56,369 nt of DNA, from assembly GCA_016713335.1 (NCBI GenBank), contig JADJPH010000053.1, positions 1 to 56,369 on the forward strand, in the 5' to 3' direction. The notes under the pieces are model-generated. The model was given only the letters and a program-made list of their open reading frames with translations, made no database searches and was not told the DNA's origin. Positions 29,686 to 38,621 of the stretch are shown piece after piece (the first letter of the stretch is position 1; every line of letters begins with the position of its first letter). A program made the position numbers and the translations under genes. This DNA comes from Candidatus Fredericiella danica (GTDB lineage: Bacteria > Chloroflexota > Anaerolineae > Caldilineales > Caldilineaceae).

Positions 29686-31092
29686 ATGGCGATCAGTTTT
29701 GACCACGAGACCTATCTGTCACCGCTCACCTGGCGCTATGGCAGCGCCGCGATGCGCGAGCTTTGGAGCGAGGCTGAAAAGCGCCGGCTGCTCCGCCAGT
29801 TTTGGGTAGCGTTGGCCGAATCCCAGGCGGAAGCTGGCCTGGTTACGGCCGCACAGGTGGATGATCTCCGCAGACACCAGGATGAGGTCGATATTGCGCG
29901 CGCCGAGGCGATCGAACGCGAGATCCGGCACGATTTGATGGCAGAGATTCGCACCTACGCGGAGCAATGTCCGGTGGGCGGGGCAATCATCCATTTGGGT
30001 GCAACTTCGATGGACGTCCTCGACAACGTGGATGCGTTGCGGCTGCGGGCGGCAATGGATCTGATCATTGGTGGCCTGCGGTGTCTACTTAAGGGTCTGG
30101 TGACCCGAATTGAGACGGAGGCTGCTACCGCAGCCATTGCCTTCACGCACATTCAACCGGCTGAACCTACGACCGTGGGGTATCGGTTGGCCCAGTATGG
30201 CCAGGATCTACTCGCCGATCTGATGGAACTGCTGCGAGTTCGTGATAGCATCCGTGGAAAGGGGCTGAAGGGAGCGGTTGGCACCAGCGCCAGTTACGCT
30301 GAATTGTTGCATGACACCGGCTGGACGCCTCGGCAACTGGAAGCGGCGGTGATGGGCCGGCTTCAACTGGAGGCTTTTCCGGTTGCAACCCAGACCTATC
30401 CGCGCAAGCAGGATTGGTTTGTCCTCAATGCGCTGGCGGGGTTGTGCGGCAGCCTGCACAAATTTGCTTTTGATATCCGTCTGTTGCAGAGCCCACCGTT
30501 TGGCGAGTGGAGCGAACCTTTCGGGGAAAAGCAGGTTGGTTCGAGTGCGATGCCTTTCAAACGCAACCCCATCGTCGCCGAGAACATAGATAGCCTGGCC
30601 AGACTCGTTGCCGGCTTCCCACGGGTGGCATGGGATAACGCGGCGCTCAGTCTGCTGGAACGAACGCTCGATGACTCTGCCAACCGGCGCATGGTCTTGC
30701 CGGAAGCGTTTCTACTGACCGATGAGGTACTCGTGCGTGCTGTTAAACTCGCCGAAGGGCTGCGGTTTTGGCCCGGTCCCATCGCGCGCAACTTGCGTGA
30801 GTATGGGCTTTTTGCGGCTACGGAACGGGTCTTGCTGGCTGCGGCAAAGGCCGGCGGGGATCGCCAACTTCTCCATGAGATTATTCGTGACCACAGCCTT
30901 ACAGCATGGGCCGCAGTGCAGGCCGGTCATTCGAATCCGCTGCCACAGTTGCTCGGTGCGGACCCTCAGATCACGCAGTGGGTGGCTCCTGCTGACGTCG
31001 CAGTGCTACTCGACGCATCGGTGCATGTGGGCGATGCCGCTGAGCGCGCCGCCCTGCTAGCCGAAGCGATCCGTGGGGCGTTGGCCCCTTAA
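29686..31092 (+). CDS. purB: Adenylosuccinate lyase
   Basis: PurB works twice in purine synthesis, on SAICAR and on adenylosuccinate. The ATG at 29686 lies 12 bases after GGGAGG. The ATG at 29674 touches that ribosome-binding site and is less likely. The product is about 468 residues. IHLGATSMDVLDN and FTHIQPAEPTTVGYRL carry catalytic residues, and GSSAMPFKRNPIVAENI is the fumarase/aspartase superfamily signature, with the catalytic serine in its loop. It is followed after 30 bases by the RlmM-like gene in the same direction. Confidence 0.93.
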   Translation: MAISFDHETYLSPLTWRYGSAAMRELWSEAEKRRLLRQFWVALAESQAEAGLVTAAQVDDLRRHQDEVDIARAEAIEREIRHDLMAEIRTYAEQCPVGGAIIHLGATSMDVLDNVDALRLRAAMDLIIGGLRCLLKGLVTRIETEAATAAIAFTHIQPAEPTTVGYRLAQYGQDLLADLMELLRVRDSIRGKGLKGAVGTSASYAELLHDTGWTPRQLEAAVMGRLQLEAFPVATQTYPRKQDWFVLNALAGLCGSLHKFAFDIRLLQSPPFGEWSEPFGEKQVGSSAMPFKRNPIVAENIDSLARLVAGFPRVAWDNAALSLLERTLDDSANRRMVLPEAFLLTDEVLVRAVKLAEGLRFWPGPIARNLREYGLFAATERVLLAAAKAGGDRQLLHEIIRDHSLTAWAAVQAGHSNPLPQLLGADPQITQWVAPADVAVLLDASVHVGDAAERAALLAEAIRGALAP

Positions 31093-31122
31093 CGACCAGG
31101 CGCCGGTAGGACGCCAGCTATC

Positions 31123-32265
31123 ATGAATCAGACTCCGTGGTTAGTGCTCACATGCGATGAGGGGTCGGTTGACCTTGCTGAAGCTGAACTTCTTCAGGCT
31201 GCGCCGAAGGCACGCGTGGTGGCTACGCTTGACGAAGGAGTGTTGCTGGTTTCCGCCGGTGCACCGGCAGCTGATCTGGCGGCAGCATGGGAGACAAAGC
31301 CGCCCATTTTTGTGCGCCACATCTGCCCGGTTCAGCATATTGTCGTGCTAGAGGGTGCACCTGAGGATGTGAGCACCCTGGTAGCCGCATTGAACGTAGG
31401 TGCACCGCAGAGCGGCATCCTGAGCGAATTCGCTGCGGAGACGTCTTTCTCGGTGCAGACTCGTCTCCTTTCGGAAACGCCCTATAAGCCATTTGATGTC
31501 AACCAGGCCTTGGCGGCTGAAATTCAGACTTCAACCGATGCGCCGCTCGACGTGCGCAATCCTACCCAGATCTTTTCGGTCGTGATTGCCAATATGCTGC
31601 CGGACCTGTTTAAGGATCTACATCGCATCATCGTGCGTGTGCCAAATTCTGGGGTGCAAGGCTCGCGGTCGGCGCTGTTGACCGTGGCCTTTCTAGGGCT
31701 TTCGCCTGCCAGCGCCAATCTTTCAAACTGGGCGGGTGGCATGCGCCGGTTTGCGCGTGAAGATGGTCAGATCAGCCGCGCCGAATTCAAACTGCTGGAG
31801 GCAATCGACGTGTTTGGTTTAAGTCTGCCCCCACGCGGCGTTGCGCTTGATCTGGGCGCTGCGCCCGGGGGATGGACGCGAGTGTTGCGCAACCTGGACC
31901 AATATGTTACTGCAGTGGACCCCGGTGCGCTGGATCCGCGACTAAGCAGCGACAAGTGGGTGCGCCATAAACGAATGACGGCGGAGGTTTATCTTCGGGA
32001 TGAGCCAGACACCTTTGACATCATTGTCAACGACATGCGCATGGATGCGCGCGACTCGGCGCGCTTGATGGTGACCTATGCAAAGCAACTGCAACCCCAT
32101 GGCGTGGCCGTCATGACGCTCAAACTGCCCGAAACAGGGCGAGCACGGGTGATCGAGCACGCCTTCTCACTGCTGCGGCAGGCTTACCGCATCGAAGGTG
32201 CGCGCCAGTTGTTCCACAATCGCAGCGAGATCACCGTGATCTTGAGACCGCTGAGTCGAAGTTAA
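31123..32265 (+). CDS. RlmM/FtsJ-like 2'-O-ribose RNA methyltransferase
   Basis: The 380-residue protein has an N-terminal THUMP-like half (WLVLTCDEGSVDLAEAELLQ, with the middle part PLDVRNPTQIFSVVI and VPNSGVQGSRSALL). The C-terminal half is an RrmJ/FtsJ-type Rossmann domain. GVALDLGAAPGGWTRVLRNL is the AdoMet-binding motif, IIVNDMRMDARDS has the catalytic-type Asp, and VAVMTLKLPETGRARVIEHA has the Lys. The combination is that of RlmM (23S rRNA C2498 methylation in E. coli). The exact target in this organism is not known. It probably shares the purB transcript. Confidence 0.85.
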   Translation: MNQTPWLVLTCDEGSVDLAEAELLQAAPKARVVATLDEGVLLVSAGAPAADLAAAWETKPPIFVRHICPVQHIVVLEGAPEDVSTLVAALNVGAPQSGILSEFAAETSFSVQTRLLSETPYKPFDVNQALAAEIQTSTDAPLDVRNPTQIFSVVIANMLPDLFKDLHRIIVRVPNSGVQGSRSALLTVAFLGLSPASANLSNWAGGMRRFAREDGQISRAEFKLLEAIDVFGLSLPPRGVALDLGAAPGGWTRVLRNLDQYVTAVDPGALDPRLSSDKWVRHKRMTAEVYLRDEPDTFDIIVNDMRMDARDSARLMVTYAKQLQPHGVAVMTLKLPETGRARVIEHAFSLLRQAYRIEGARQLFHNRSEITVILRPLSRS

Positions 32266-32499
32266 GCAAGCCCCTTGCCGTCGCGCTCGCCAATCCAGAA
32301 TGTGCTGAGCAATCGATCTATAAGTAGCACCGAACTGCCGGTCGGCTGCGCCTGGCGTGTGGAATTCCATTGCCAATGTAAGCCGATTTGCATACTGGCA
32401 GTGCGGGCCGCGTTAGGATACCGTTCGAATACACCCTACCGCAGGCTGCCGGTCAGCACATTCAGGGCATTGAGCAAAGACATTGGAGGCACGAAGCTG

Positions 32500-33753
32500 A
32501 TGGTCATTCGTCATATGCGCACCATTGTACTCGCGACACTGGCGTTGTTGTTGCTGGCGGGCTGCAGTCCCGCGCTCCAGACGCAGGTGCAGCGGTTGGT
32601 TCCGCGCCGTACGGTGGCGTCTGCGTCCGTGGCGCCTGCGAGTCCAGACAACCGTCTGTTAGTCCAAGGGGTGGATGGCAACTTGTACCTTGCCAGCCCG
32701 GATGGGACGGAACGGTTTGCACTGACCCAGGATGCTTCCCCGTCGCGGCTCTACACCCAACCGACCTGGTCGCCGGATGGGATGCTGGTGGCTTTCAGTC
32801 GCATTACCAACAAAGGGAGCGCCCTGGTGACCAGCCGCTTTGACGGCAGCAACCGCAGCGAAGTCGCCGTACCCTTTGCACCGTTCTATATCAACTGGAG
32901 TCCCACCGGTGATAAGCTTGCCTATTTGAGCAATTGGCAAGTGGTGGATGAGCCGTCCATCGCTCTACGCCTGGTTGATCTCTCGGCCCAGAAGAATGAG
33001 GCCAGGACGCTGGCGGCGGGCCAGCCCTTTTATTTCTCGTGGGCGCCTGATGGCGAACAATTGATCACCCACATCGGCAATGAACGCGTCGAGATTCAGC
33101 AGACCAGTGGCAAGAGCAATTCACTGGCGTTTGCAACCGGTTCCTTTCCGGCGCCACAATGGACGGATGACGGGAACCAACTGCTCTATGCGACTGCGGG
33201 GGACGACGGGCAGGCGCTTGTCGTTTCTGAGTTGGATGGGACGCAGCGTGCCGAGATCACGAACTATGATGGCCGGATCACCTTTCTGCAGAATACCAGC
33301 AACAGCCGCGTTGCCTATGTGCTGACGGACGCCGACCGACAGGCCAGCACCTACGGGCCGCTGCTGGTGACAGACTTGCCGTCGATGCGCACCCGTGAAC
33401 TGGCAGAGGGTCCTGTTGTCGCGTTCTTCTGGAGTCCGGATGGGGAGAAGTTGGCTTATCTTACCTTTGAAGCCATGCGTGGCAGGATCGGGATGCGTTG
33501 GAATGTATGGGATGGGGAAGAGAGGACGCCCTATGCGCTCTTTTTCCCAACCCAGACCTTCTTTCAAAACTATCTTCCGTTCTTTGACCAGTATGCGCAG
33601 AGCCACAACCTTTGGGCGCCGGATAGCCAGTCGTTTGTCTTTGCGGGGACCCTGCCAGGCGCCGAGCGCGGCGTTTGGGTGCAGCCCGTTGACGAGGGTT
33701 CGAAACCGGTCTATGCCGGGCCTGGTGTGTTTGCGTCATGGTCACCACAATAG
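32500..33753 (+). CDS. Lipoprotein with TolB/PD40-type beta-propeller
   Basis: The ATG at 32500 is 10 bases after GGAGG. A basic start and hydrophobic stretch end in LALLLLAGCS, a lipobox, so the protein should be anchored outside the membrane. Repeated PD40 motifs follow: TWSPDGMLVAF, NWSPTGDKLAYLS, SWAPDGEQLI, QWTDDGNQLLYA, FWSPDGEKLAYLT, LWAPDSQSFVFAG and a last ASWSPQ that closes the propeller. About 417 residues in all. The ligand is unknown. It ends eight bases from the convergent nitrilase gene. The 234-base stretch before it (32266-32499) shows no gene or clear signal. Confidence 0.85.
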   Translation: MVIRHMRTIVLATLALLLLAGCSPALQTQVQRLVPRRTVASASVAPASPDNRLLVQGVDGNLYLASPDGTERFALTQDASPSRLYTQPTWSPDGMLVAFSRITNKGSALVTSRFDGSNRSEVAVPFAPFYINWSPTGDKLAYLSNWQVVDEPSIALRLVDLSAQKNEARTLAAGQPFYFSWAPDGEQLITHIGNERVEIQQTSGKSNSLAFATGSFPAPQWTDDGNQLLYATAGDDGQALVVSELDGTQRAEITNYDGRITFLQNTSNSRVAYVLTDADRQASTYGPLLVTDLPSMRTRELAEGPVVAFFWSPDGEKLAYLTFEAMRGRIGMRWNVWDGEERTPYALFFPTQTFFQNYLPFFDQYAQSHNLWAPDSQSFVFAGTLPGAERGVWVQPVDEGSKPVYAGPGVFASWSPQ

Positions 33754-33761
33754 CGCTGCGA

Positions 33762-35054
33762 TCATGTGCCGGCGAGGGCATCCATTTCATCGGTCTCATC
33801 TTCATGGGCCGCTTGTGGCTCAGATAGACTATTCCCGGCTGTGGGGCCGGGCGCAGGTGTACTCCACTCGCTGATCGGCTCCTGGCTGGCCGGGTTGTCA
33901 TTGTCAATCCGCGTGAGGGGCCACCGGCTTGTAATGGAGGCAATCACCGGTAAGTCATCCAGTGAGATCATGGGTGTAGCTGCGGCAACGACGCCCGTTG
34001 CGGCGAGCACATCCGGTTGCGCCGGACTTCCGTCCGAGAGCCGTGGGGCGGTGTATAAACGTTCATAGATGGAGGCAAGCATCTTGCTTGCCTGGGACCC
34101 CGGCAGCGTCCGGCGGAGCGGCGTATCGCTCTTGTCCCATAGTTCACGCAGGGCCACGTAATCCCATTCGGCGGTGATCACACCTTCACTCGTGGTGTTT
34201 CCCATTTCAACGAGCACGCCGTTAAAGCGCGGGGTCAGTTCCTGGGGTGCAAAAATGGCGGACTTGCCCTGGAGGGCATCCTGGTCATCCGCCGCAAATG
34301 GGTTGGCGCCGATGGCAAACGCCACGGCGGCATACAGTTGGTTGTCCTGCATGCGCGCCAATGCGCCGGCCCGTAACTTGTGATAGTAGGCGGGCGAGTT
34401 GGCCGCGCCGACTGAAATCAGGGCTTCTGCCCCCTGAAATGCCAGGAGCCGGCCGACTTCGGGGTAGAGTACATCGCTGCCAATCATGATCCCCAGCGCA
34501 CCGACCTCCGTGTGAATGACATCCCATGTGGCGCCTGGCTGAGCAAACACCTGGTCTGCCTGGCTGAGCATCACCTTGGCTTGCGTGCCCAGGAGTTCGC
34601 CGCCCGGTCCGTAGATGGCGGCCAACGCCCGGATCACACCGTCGTTTTGGTCAGGGAGATAAGCGCTGGGGGCCACAAGCGTCACGCCATACTCGCGCGC
34701 AAGGGCGCTGAACACTGTGTTGTAGTTTAACCAGAGTTCGGCTGGCGTGAGATTGACGATATTGCGGAAACTTGATTCAAAGCTGGTTTTGAAGACGCCT
34801 GCCGCCTGGGTAGACAGACCGCCCACGAATCTATGCCAGAAAGAGGCGGTTGGCCGGCGGCCGCGGTCTGCCCGAATCAGCAGAGACGAGCGAAAGCCAT
34901 CAAAAGTGGTGAAGCCAGCATGACGCCGGCCAGCTCCAGGAAAGATGACCAACCGTGCATGCTTTGCCGAAACAGCGCGCATGAAGCGGCGCAGGTGGCT
35001 TTGATATTCATCGAGGGTGGCCGGCAGGCGGGTGCGCTCCGGCACACTGGCCAC
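33762..35054 (-). pseudogene. Nitrilase-superfamily carbon-nitrogen hydrolase with a garbled segment (+1/-1 indel pair)
   Basis: This is a Glu-Lys-Cys hydrolase of about 430 residues (VTLVAPSAYLPDQN, IYGPGGELLGTQAKVMLSQA and GIMIGSDVLYPEVGRLLAFQGAE). The Cys position appears as Ser (IGSDV), so it may not be catalytic. Residues 39-51, VIFPGAGRRHAGFTTFDGF, make no family sense. Shifting frame at about 34936 and back at about 34900 gives VIFPELAGVMLASPLLDGFR, with the family Glu. One extra G and one missing G explain this. The GTG at 35054 is a poor start: AAGGAG and an ATG lie upstream in another frame, so the N-terminus may be affected too. Confidence 0.75.
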
Positions 35055-35186
35055 GATGAAGCGATCCAGTCATTTCTCCTTGGCACTAAAGTGTTTGGGT
35101 CAGGTGTGGTGTGTCACCCGTATCACACTCTTGGCCAGTCTACCACACGCTCGGAAGGCTCGAAAATCACCTGACCAGCCGCCAAT

Positions 35187-35215
35187 TTGACGAATCCGGC
35201 GCGGGCGGCTACAAT
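35187..35215 (+). promoter_or_regulatory. tRNA-Glu promoter
   Basis: TTGACG (35187-35192), a 17-base spacer and TACAAT (35210-35215) end 32 bases before the tRNA. Confidence 0.8.
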
Positions 35216-35247
35216 CGGTCACGCTGAACAAGTTCAGCAAGGGGTGT

Positions 35248-35323
<76 letters not shown>

Positions 35324-35330
35324 CACTACG

Positions 35331-35363
35331 AGAGTCAGGCATCGTAAGATGCCTGGCTCTTTT
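35331..35363 (+). terminator. Terminator after tRNA-Glu
   Basis: GAGTCAGGCATC and GATGCCTGGCTC form a 12-base-pair stem with one wobble and a GTAA loop, followed by TTTT. Confidence 0.88.
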
Positions 35364-35394
35364 GTTCCATAGAACTGAGCGAGGGGTATGGGGT

Positions 35395-35490
35395 GATAAC
35401 CCCGGACACGGCAGTGCCGTGACCCTACGATGGTCTGGACGGTGGGAGGAAATTCGTCGATGACCACGGACACGGCAGTGCCGTGACCCT
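35395..35490. repeat. Two direct copies of a palindromic 32-base repeat
   Basis: Two near-identical 32-base units start at 35395 and 35459. The last 23 bases (35404-35426 and 35468-35490) are identical and contain the palindrome CACGGCAGTGCCGTG. They lie between the tRNA-Glu terminator and recO, in a 318-base stretch (35324-35641) without a gene. A REP-like intergenic element is the likely nature. Confidence 0.7.
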
Positions 35491-35629
35491 CGACCCTCGG
35501 GGCGGGGTAGGCGGCGATAGCGGCGCACACGGCGATGTTGGTGTCGCTATGGGGCGTCCTGGAAGGATCCCGAAAAGCTGAAACACACCCGGTCCGTGGT
35601 GAAGGATGGCGTGGTTTGGCGCGCTGCGC

Positions 35630-35635
35630 TACAAT
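35630..35635 (+). promoter_or_regulatory. -10 box of recO, leaderless arrangement
   Basis: TACAAT ends six bases before the recO ATG at 35642, the same spacing as in the SUMF1-domain gene. No convincing -35 box or ribosome-binding site is present. Confidence 0.45.
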
Positions 35636-35641
35636 ACCCAT

Positions 35642-36430
35642 ATGGTCGATCGCACACGTGTTCGAAGCACTCATGCCCTGATCTTGCGGCGCCGCGACGT
35701 GGCGGATGCAGATCGTGTGCTCACCGTGTTTACCCCCGGTGAAGGCAAGATCGAATTGCTGGCGAAAGGCGTGCGCAAAACGACGAGTCGCAAGGCAGGT
35801 CACCTCGAACCCTTCATGCACACTGCGCTGGTCGTGGCGGCTGCCCGCACCTGGGACATCATCACCGAGGCGAGCACGGTGGAGAGTTTCCGCCATCTGC
35901 GCACCGATCTGGATGCGATCAGCCGGGCCGGGTATCTCTGCGAATTGCTGGACGCGTTCACTGATGCTGGGGATGACAACCGGGCCTTGTGGGACCTGGT
36001 GCTCTATGCGCTCCGCATCCTGGAGCGGGCCGCCGAGCAGGGCCAACCTCCCCCCGCCAATCTACTCCGCTGGTATGACTTACAACTGCTCGGGTTGACC
36101 GGTTTTCAACCGCAATTCTTTCATTGCGTCAGTTGTGAAGAAGAGTTGCAGCCGTTGCTCAATTTTCTGAGCCTCGGCGAGGGCGGTGTTTTCTGCCCGC
36201 GCTGCGGCGCGCTCCGCGACGACGTGGAGCCGATCGAGGTGGATACGCTCAAGGTGCTGCGGTATCTCCAGAGCCGAACCTGGCTCGAGGTCGAGCGGCT
36301 CAATGTCAGGCCCGGTGTTGCACGTGCGATTGACAGCGTCTTGCAGCGCTACCTGGTGACGGTTTTGGAGCGCAGCGTACGTGCGGCCGACTTTATCCGC
36401 CGTCTTGAACACGACAAGCGAGCAAGCTAA
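35642..36430 (+). CDS. recO: DNA repair protein RecO
   Basis: RecO loads RecA on SSB-coated single-stranded DNA together with RecR. From the ATG at 35642 (MVDRTRVRSTHALILRRRDV) the protein has 262 residues. The N-terminal OB-fold shows DADRVLTVFTPGEGKIELLA and GVRKTTSRKAGHLEPF. The helical C-terminal half holds a zinc finger, CVSCEEELQPLL followed by CPRCGA. The sequence immediately upstream is a -10 box rather than a ribosome-binding site. The stop codon overlaps the MazG-like start by one base (TAATG). Both lie just ahead of lexA, in a repair context. Confidence 0.92.
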   Translation: MVDRTRVRSTHALILRRRDVADADRVLTVFTPGEGKIELLAKGVRKTTSRKAGHLEPFMHTALVVAAARTWDIITEASTVESFRHLRTDLDAISRAGYLCELLDAFTDAGDDNRALWDLVLYALRILERAAEQGQPPPANLLRWYDLQLLGLTGFQPQFFHCVSCEEELQPLLNFLSLGEGGVFCPRCGALRDDVEPIEVDTLKVLRYLQSRTWLEVERLNVRPGVARAIDSVLQRYLVTVLERSVRAADFIRRLEHDKRAS

Positions 36431-36855
36431 TGCACATTCGGGAATACCAAGCGTGGTTGGAGCAATGGGATCGCGCCCGGGGATGGGAGCGCGTTACCAT
36501 CAGCCATACCTTGCTGCATGCCGCTGAGGAACTGGGCGAGGTTAGCAAGCTGGTGCAGATGATTGAGGGCTATCGACCGCCCAAACCGAACGATCTCGCC
36601 GTCATCCGCGAGGAACTGGCATTGGAACTGAGCGATCTGCAGGTCATGTTGTTCAAGATTGCGTATCTATGCGGCATTGACATGGAGAGCGCTATGCAAC
36701 GCGGGCAGGCCAAGGCCGATGCGCGTTTTCCCGACCCAAAGACGGGACCAGAGGAACGCAATGCGTATTGGGGACGGTATCTGAGCTATTTGCGCGAGGC
36801 TGGGCTGACGCTCGGCGCCGAAGAGGACCAAGCTGGAACGGCTGAATCCCAGTAG
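36430..36855 (+). CDS. MazG-like nucleotide pyrophosphohydrolase
   Basis: The 141-residue protein has the all-alpha NTP pyrophosphatase layout of MazG-type enzymes. HAAEELGEVSKLVQMIEGY gives the EExxE metal motif, and ELALELSDLQVMLFKIAYLCGIDME gives the second ExxD motif with the typical helix pair. Such enzymes hydrolyse non-canonical or excess nucleoside triphosphates. The specific substrate is unknown. Translation is coupled to recO by the one-base overlap, and lexA starts 171 bases downstream behind its own promoter. The C-terminal 30 residues are charged and not conserved. Confidence 0.85.
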   Translation: MHIREYQAWLEQWDRARGWERVTISHTLLHAAEELGEVSKLVQMIEGYRPPKPNDLAVIREELALELSDLQVMLFKIAYLCGIDMESAMQRGQAKADARFPDPKTGPEERNAYWGRYLSYLREAGLTLGAEEDQAGTAESQ

Positions 36856-36884
36856 TATGATCCGCATTGTCCCAGAATAAAACA

Positions 36885-36958
36885 GAACAAACGTGCTTGG
36901 GGGTTGACACCGCACAAATGTTCGTGTATATTTTGGGATAATTGGGAAACATTTGTTC
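36885..36958. promoter_or_regulatory. Three SOS-box-like LexA operators
   Basis: GAACAAACGTGC (36885-36896), GCACAAATGTTC (36912-36923) and AAACATTTGTTC (36947-36958) each match the Gram-positive-type SOS consensus GAAC-N4-GTTC with one mismatch. The second lies between the -35 and -10 boxes of the lexA promoter, ideal for autorepression. Confidence 0.75.
36904..36932 (+). promoter_or_regulatory. lexA promoter
   Basis: A perfect TTGACA (36904-36909), a 17-base spacer and TATATT (36927-36932) lie 94 bases before the ATG. Two copies of TTGGGATAA (36933 and 36965) follow in the leader. Confidence 0.82.
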
Positions 36959-37026
36959 TTGATTTGGGATAACTTCGGCACGAGCGGCCTGTCGGCGGGT
37001 CGTAGCCGGCAAACCAGAAAGGTTGC

Positions 37027-37737
37027 ATGATGGCCGCCCTCTCAGAACGCCAGCGTCATATTCTCGACTTCATTGTCGAGTTTACAGACGAATACGACTA
37101 CCCGCCCACGATTCGCGAGATTGGTGAAAAGGTAGGTATTTCCAGCACGTCGGTTGTGAACTACAATCTGGCGAAATTAGAGGAGATGAAGTATCTCTCG
37201 CGCCGGCGGGAGGTGAGCCGGGGGCTGAGCTTGAACCGCGTCAAGTTGGCGGAGATTGGCGTTACGGCGCGGGAGGACGATAGTGCGAGCCTCGCACCCA
37301 CCCAGGCGCAGCGCGAGGCGGTTGGCCGGCGTTTCCGAGTGCCGGTGCTTGGCAAGATTGCGGCAGGCAATCCGATTCAGGTTGATCCGCGCGACGCTAC
37401 CAATCCTGAGGATTGGATCGAACTGGCAGAGGGTTTTTTGGGTTCTAGCGAGCGGCTCTTTGCGCTGCGCGTGCAGGGAGATTCCATGATCGACGCCAGT
37501 GTACTGGATGGTGACATTGTGATCCTCCGCCAACAGGACACGGCCAACGACGGCGAGATGGTTGCGGCGTGGATCGAAGGGGATGAGGAAACCACGCTGA
37601 AGTACCTGTACCGTGAGGGGAGGAATGTCCGGCTCCAACCGGCAAATCCCAACCCTGACTACAGGCCGATCATCCGCCCCGCGGAAAGGGTGCGGATTAA
37701 CGGTAAGGTTGTGTCGGTGATCCGCGTGCTCCACTAA
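37027..37737 (+). CDS. lexA: LexA repressor
   Basis: LexA represses SOS genes and cleaves itself when RecA is activated. The 236-residue protein has the winged-helix start LSERQRHILDFIVEFTDEYD and the recognition region PPTIREIGEKVGISSTSVVN. The self-cleavage Ala-Gly is in GKIAAGNPI (near residue 118), the catalytic serine is in VQGDSMIDASVLDGD, and the lysine is in EETTLKYLYREG. It is somewhat longer than E. coli LexA because of an acidic linker (TAREDDSASLAPTQAQ). AAAGG lies six bases before the ATG. Its own promoter carries three matching operators. Confidence 0.96.
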   Translation: MMAALSERQRHILDFIVEFTDEYDYPPTIREIGEKVGISSTSVVNYNLAKLEEMKYLSRRREVSRGLSLNRVKLAEIGVTAREDDSASLAPTQAQREAVGRRFRVPVLGKIAAGNPIQVDPRDATNPEDWIELAEGFLGSSERLFALRVQGDSMIDASVLDGDIVILRQQDTANDGEMVAAWIEGDEETTLKYLYREGRNVRLQPANPNPDYRPIIRPAERVRINGKVVSVIRVLH

Positions 37738-37764
37738 TCGTCCGGTCGAACGACTTTGGAAAAC

Positions 37765-37799
37765 AAAACGGGCGCAGCCAATTGGCTGCGCCCGTTTTT
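37765..37799. terminator. Bidirectional terminator between lexA and acpP
   Basis: A perfect 34-base palindrome with arms AAAACGGGCGCAGCCAA and complement has A- and T-runs at its ends. It can stop both the plus-strand lexA and the minus-strand acpP transcripts. Confidence 0.92.
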
Positions 37800-37811
37800 C
37801 GTGGCAAAAGG

Positions 37812-38066
37812 TCAGCCTTTGGCTGCCGCCTGCGCAGCATCCAGGAAGTAGACGGCATCGCCGACGGTGGCAATCTTCTGCGCATCATCGTCGTTGATCT
37901 CGCCGCCGAATTCCTCTTCGAACGCCATAATCAGTTCGACCAGGTCGAGGCTGTCGGCTTCCAGATCATCGCGGAAATTTGCCTCCATGGTGACTTCATC
38001 TGCATCTACCCCGAGCTGGTCCACGATGATGTCGCGGACGCGCTCAAACGTGTTGTTGTCGGCCAT
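37812..38066 (-). CDS. acpP: Acyl carrier protein
   Basis: AcpP carries growing acyl chains on a phosphopantetheine arm during fatty-acid synthesis. The 84-residue acidic protein starts MADNNTFERVRDIIVDQLGV. The attachment serine is in DLEADSLDLVELIMAFEEEF, followed by IATVGDAVYFLDAAQA. GGGAG lies about 13 bases before the ATG, and the leader is about 125 bases long. It stands alone on the minus strand, apart from other fab genes. FabI at 23309 is its only visible pathway partner here. Confidence 0.95.
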   Translation of the reverse strand: MADNNTFERVRDIIVDQLGVDADEVTMEANFRDDLEADSLDLVELIMAFEEEFGGEINDDDAQKIATVGDAVYFLDAAQAAAKG

Positions 38067-38197
38067 AATGCCTTTTTCTCCCTTGTGAAAGCGTGCACAT
38101 CAATTTTTTTTGGCGTCGCGTGCTCGACCTGCAGCCGTGGCTTTGCCAAAGAAACGGCCTGCGTTTCCGCCAGGCCCTGTACGACAAATATCAAGCC

Positions 38198-38227
38198 ATT
38201 TTAGTCCACAGATTGACGCCATGTCAA
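38198..38227 (-). promoter_or_regulatory. acpP promoter
   Basis: On the minus strand TTGACA (38222-38227) and TAAAAT (38198-38203) are separated by 18 bases. Confidence 0.65.
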
Positions 38228-38400
38228 ACAAAATGAGCTGTTCGGCTGATCTGTCGTTCGGCTTTTCTTGAGCGCTGCCGTTTGTTCAGGGCGGTCACGT
38301 CCGCTTCAAGACGCGCACGTACTCGATAATATGATTCCGTTGTGTAGGAACACGCTTGATCTGCGGAAGTTGCGCAGGTGTGCGATCAAGTTCTGAATCA

Positions 38401-38614
<214 letters not shown>

Positions 38615-38621
38615 GTCACGC

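Noticed and set aside
35395..35490. CRISPR array
   Set aside because: Only two copies, a palindromic core, no regular series of spacers and no cas genes.
38228..38400. Known RNA families (SRP RNA, 6S RNA, riboswitches) in the gap after acpP
   Set aside because: No conserved core of these families is recognisable.
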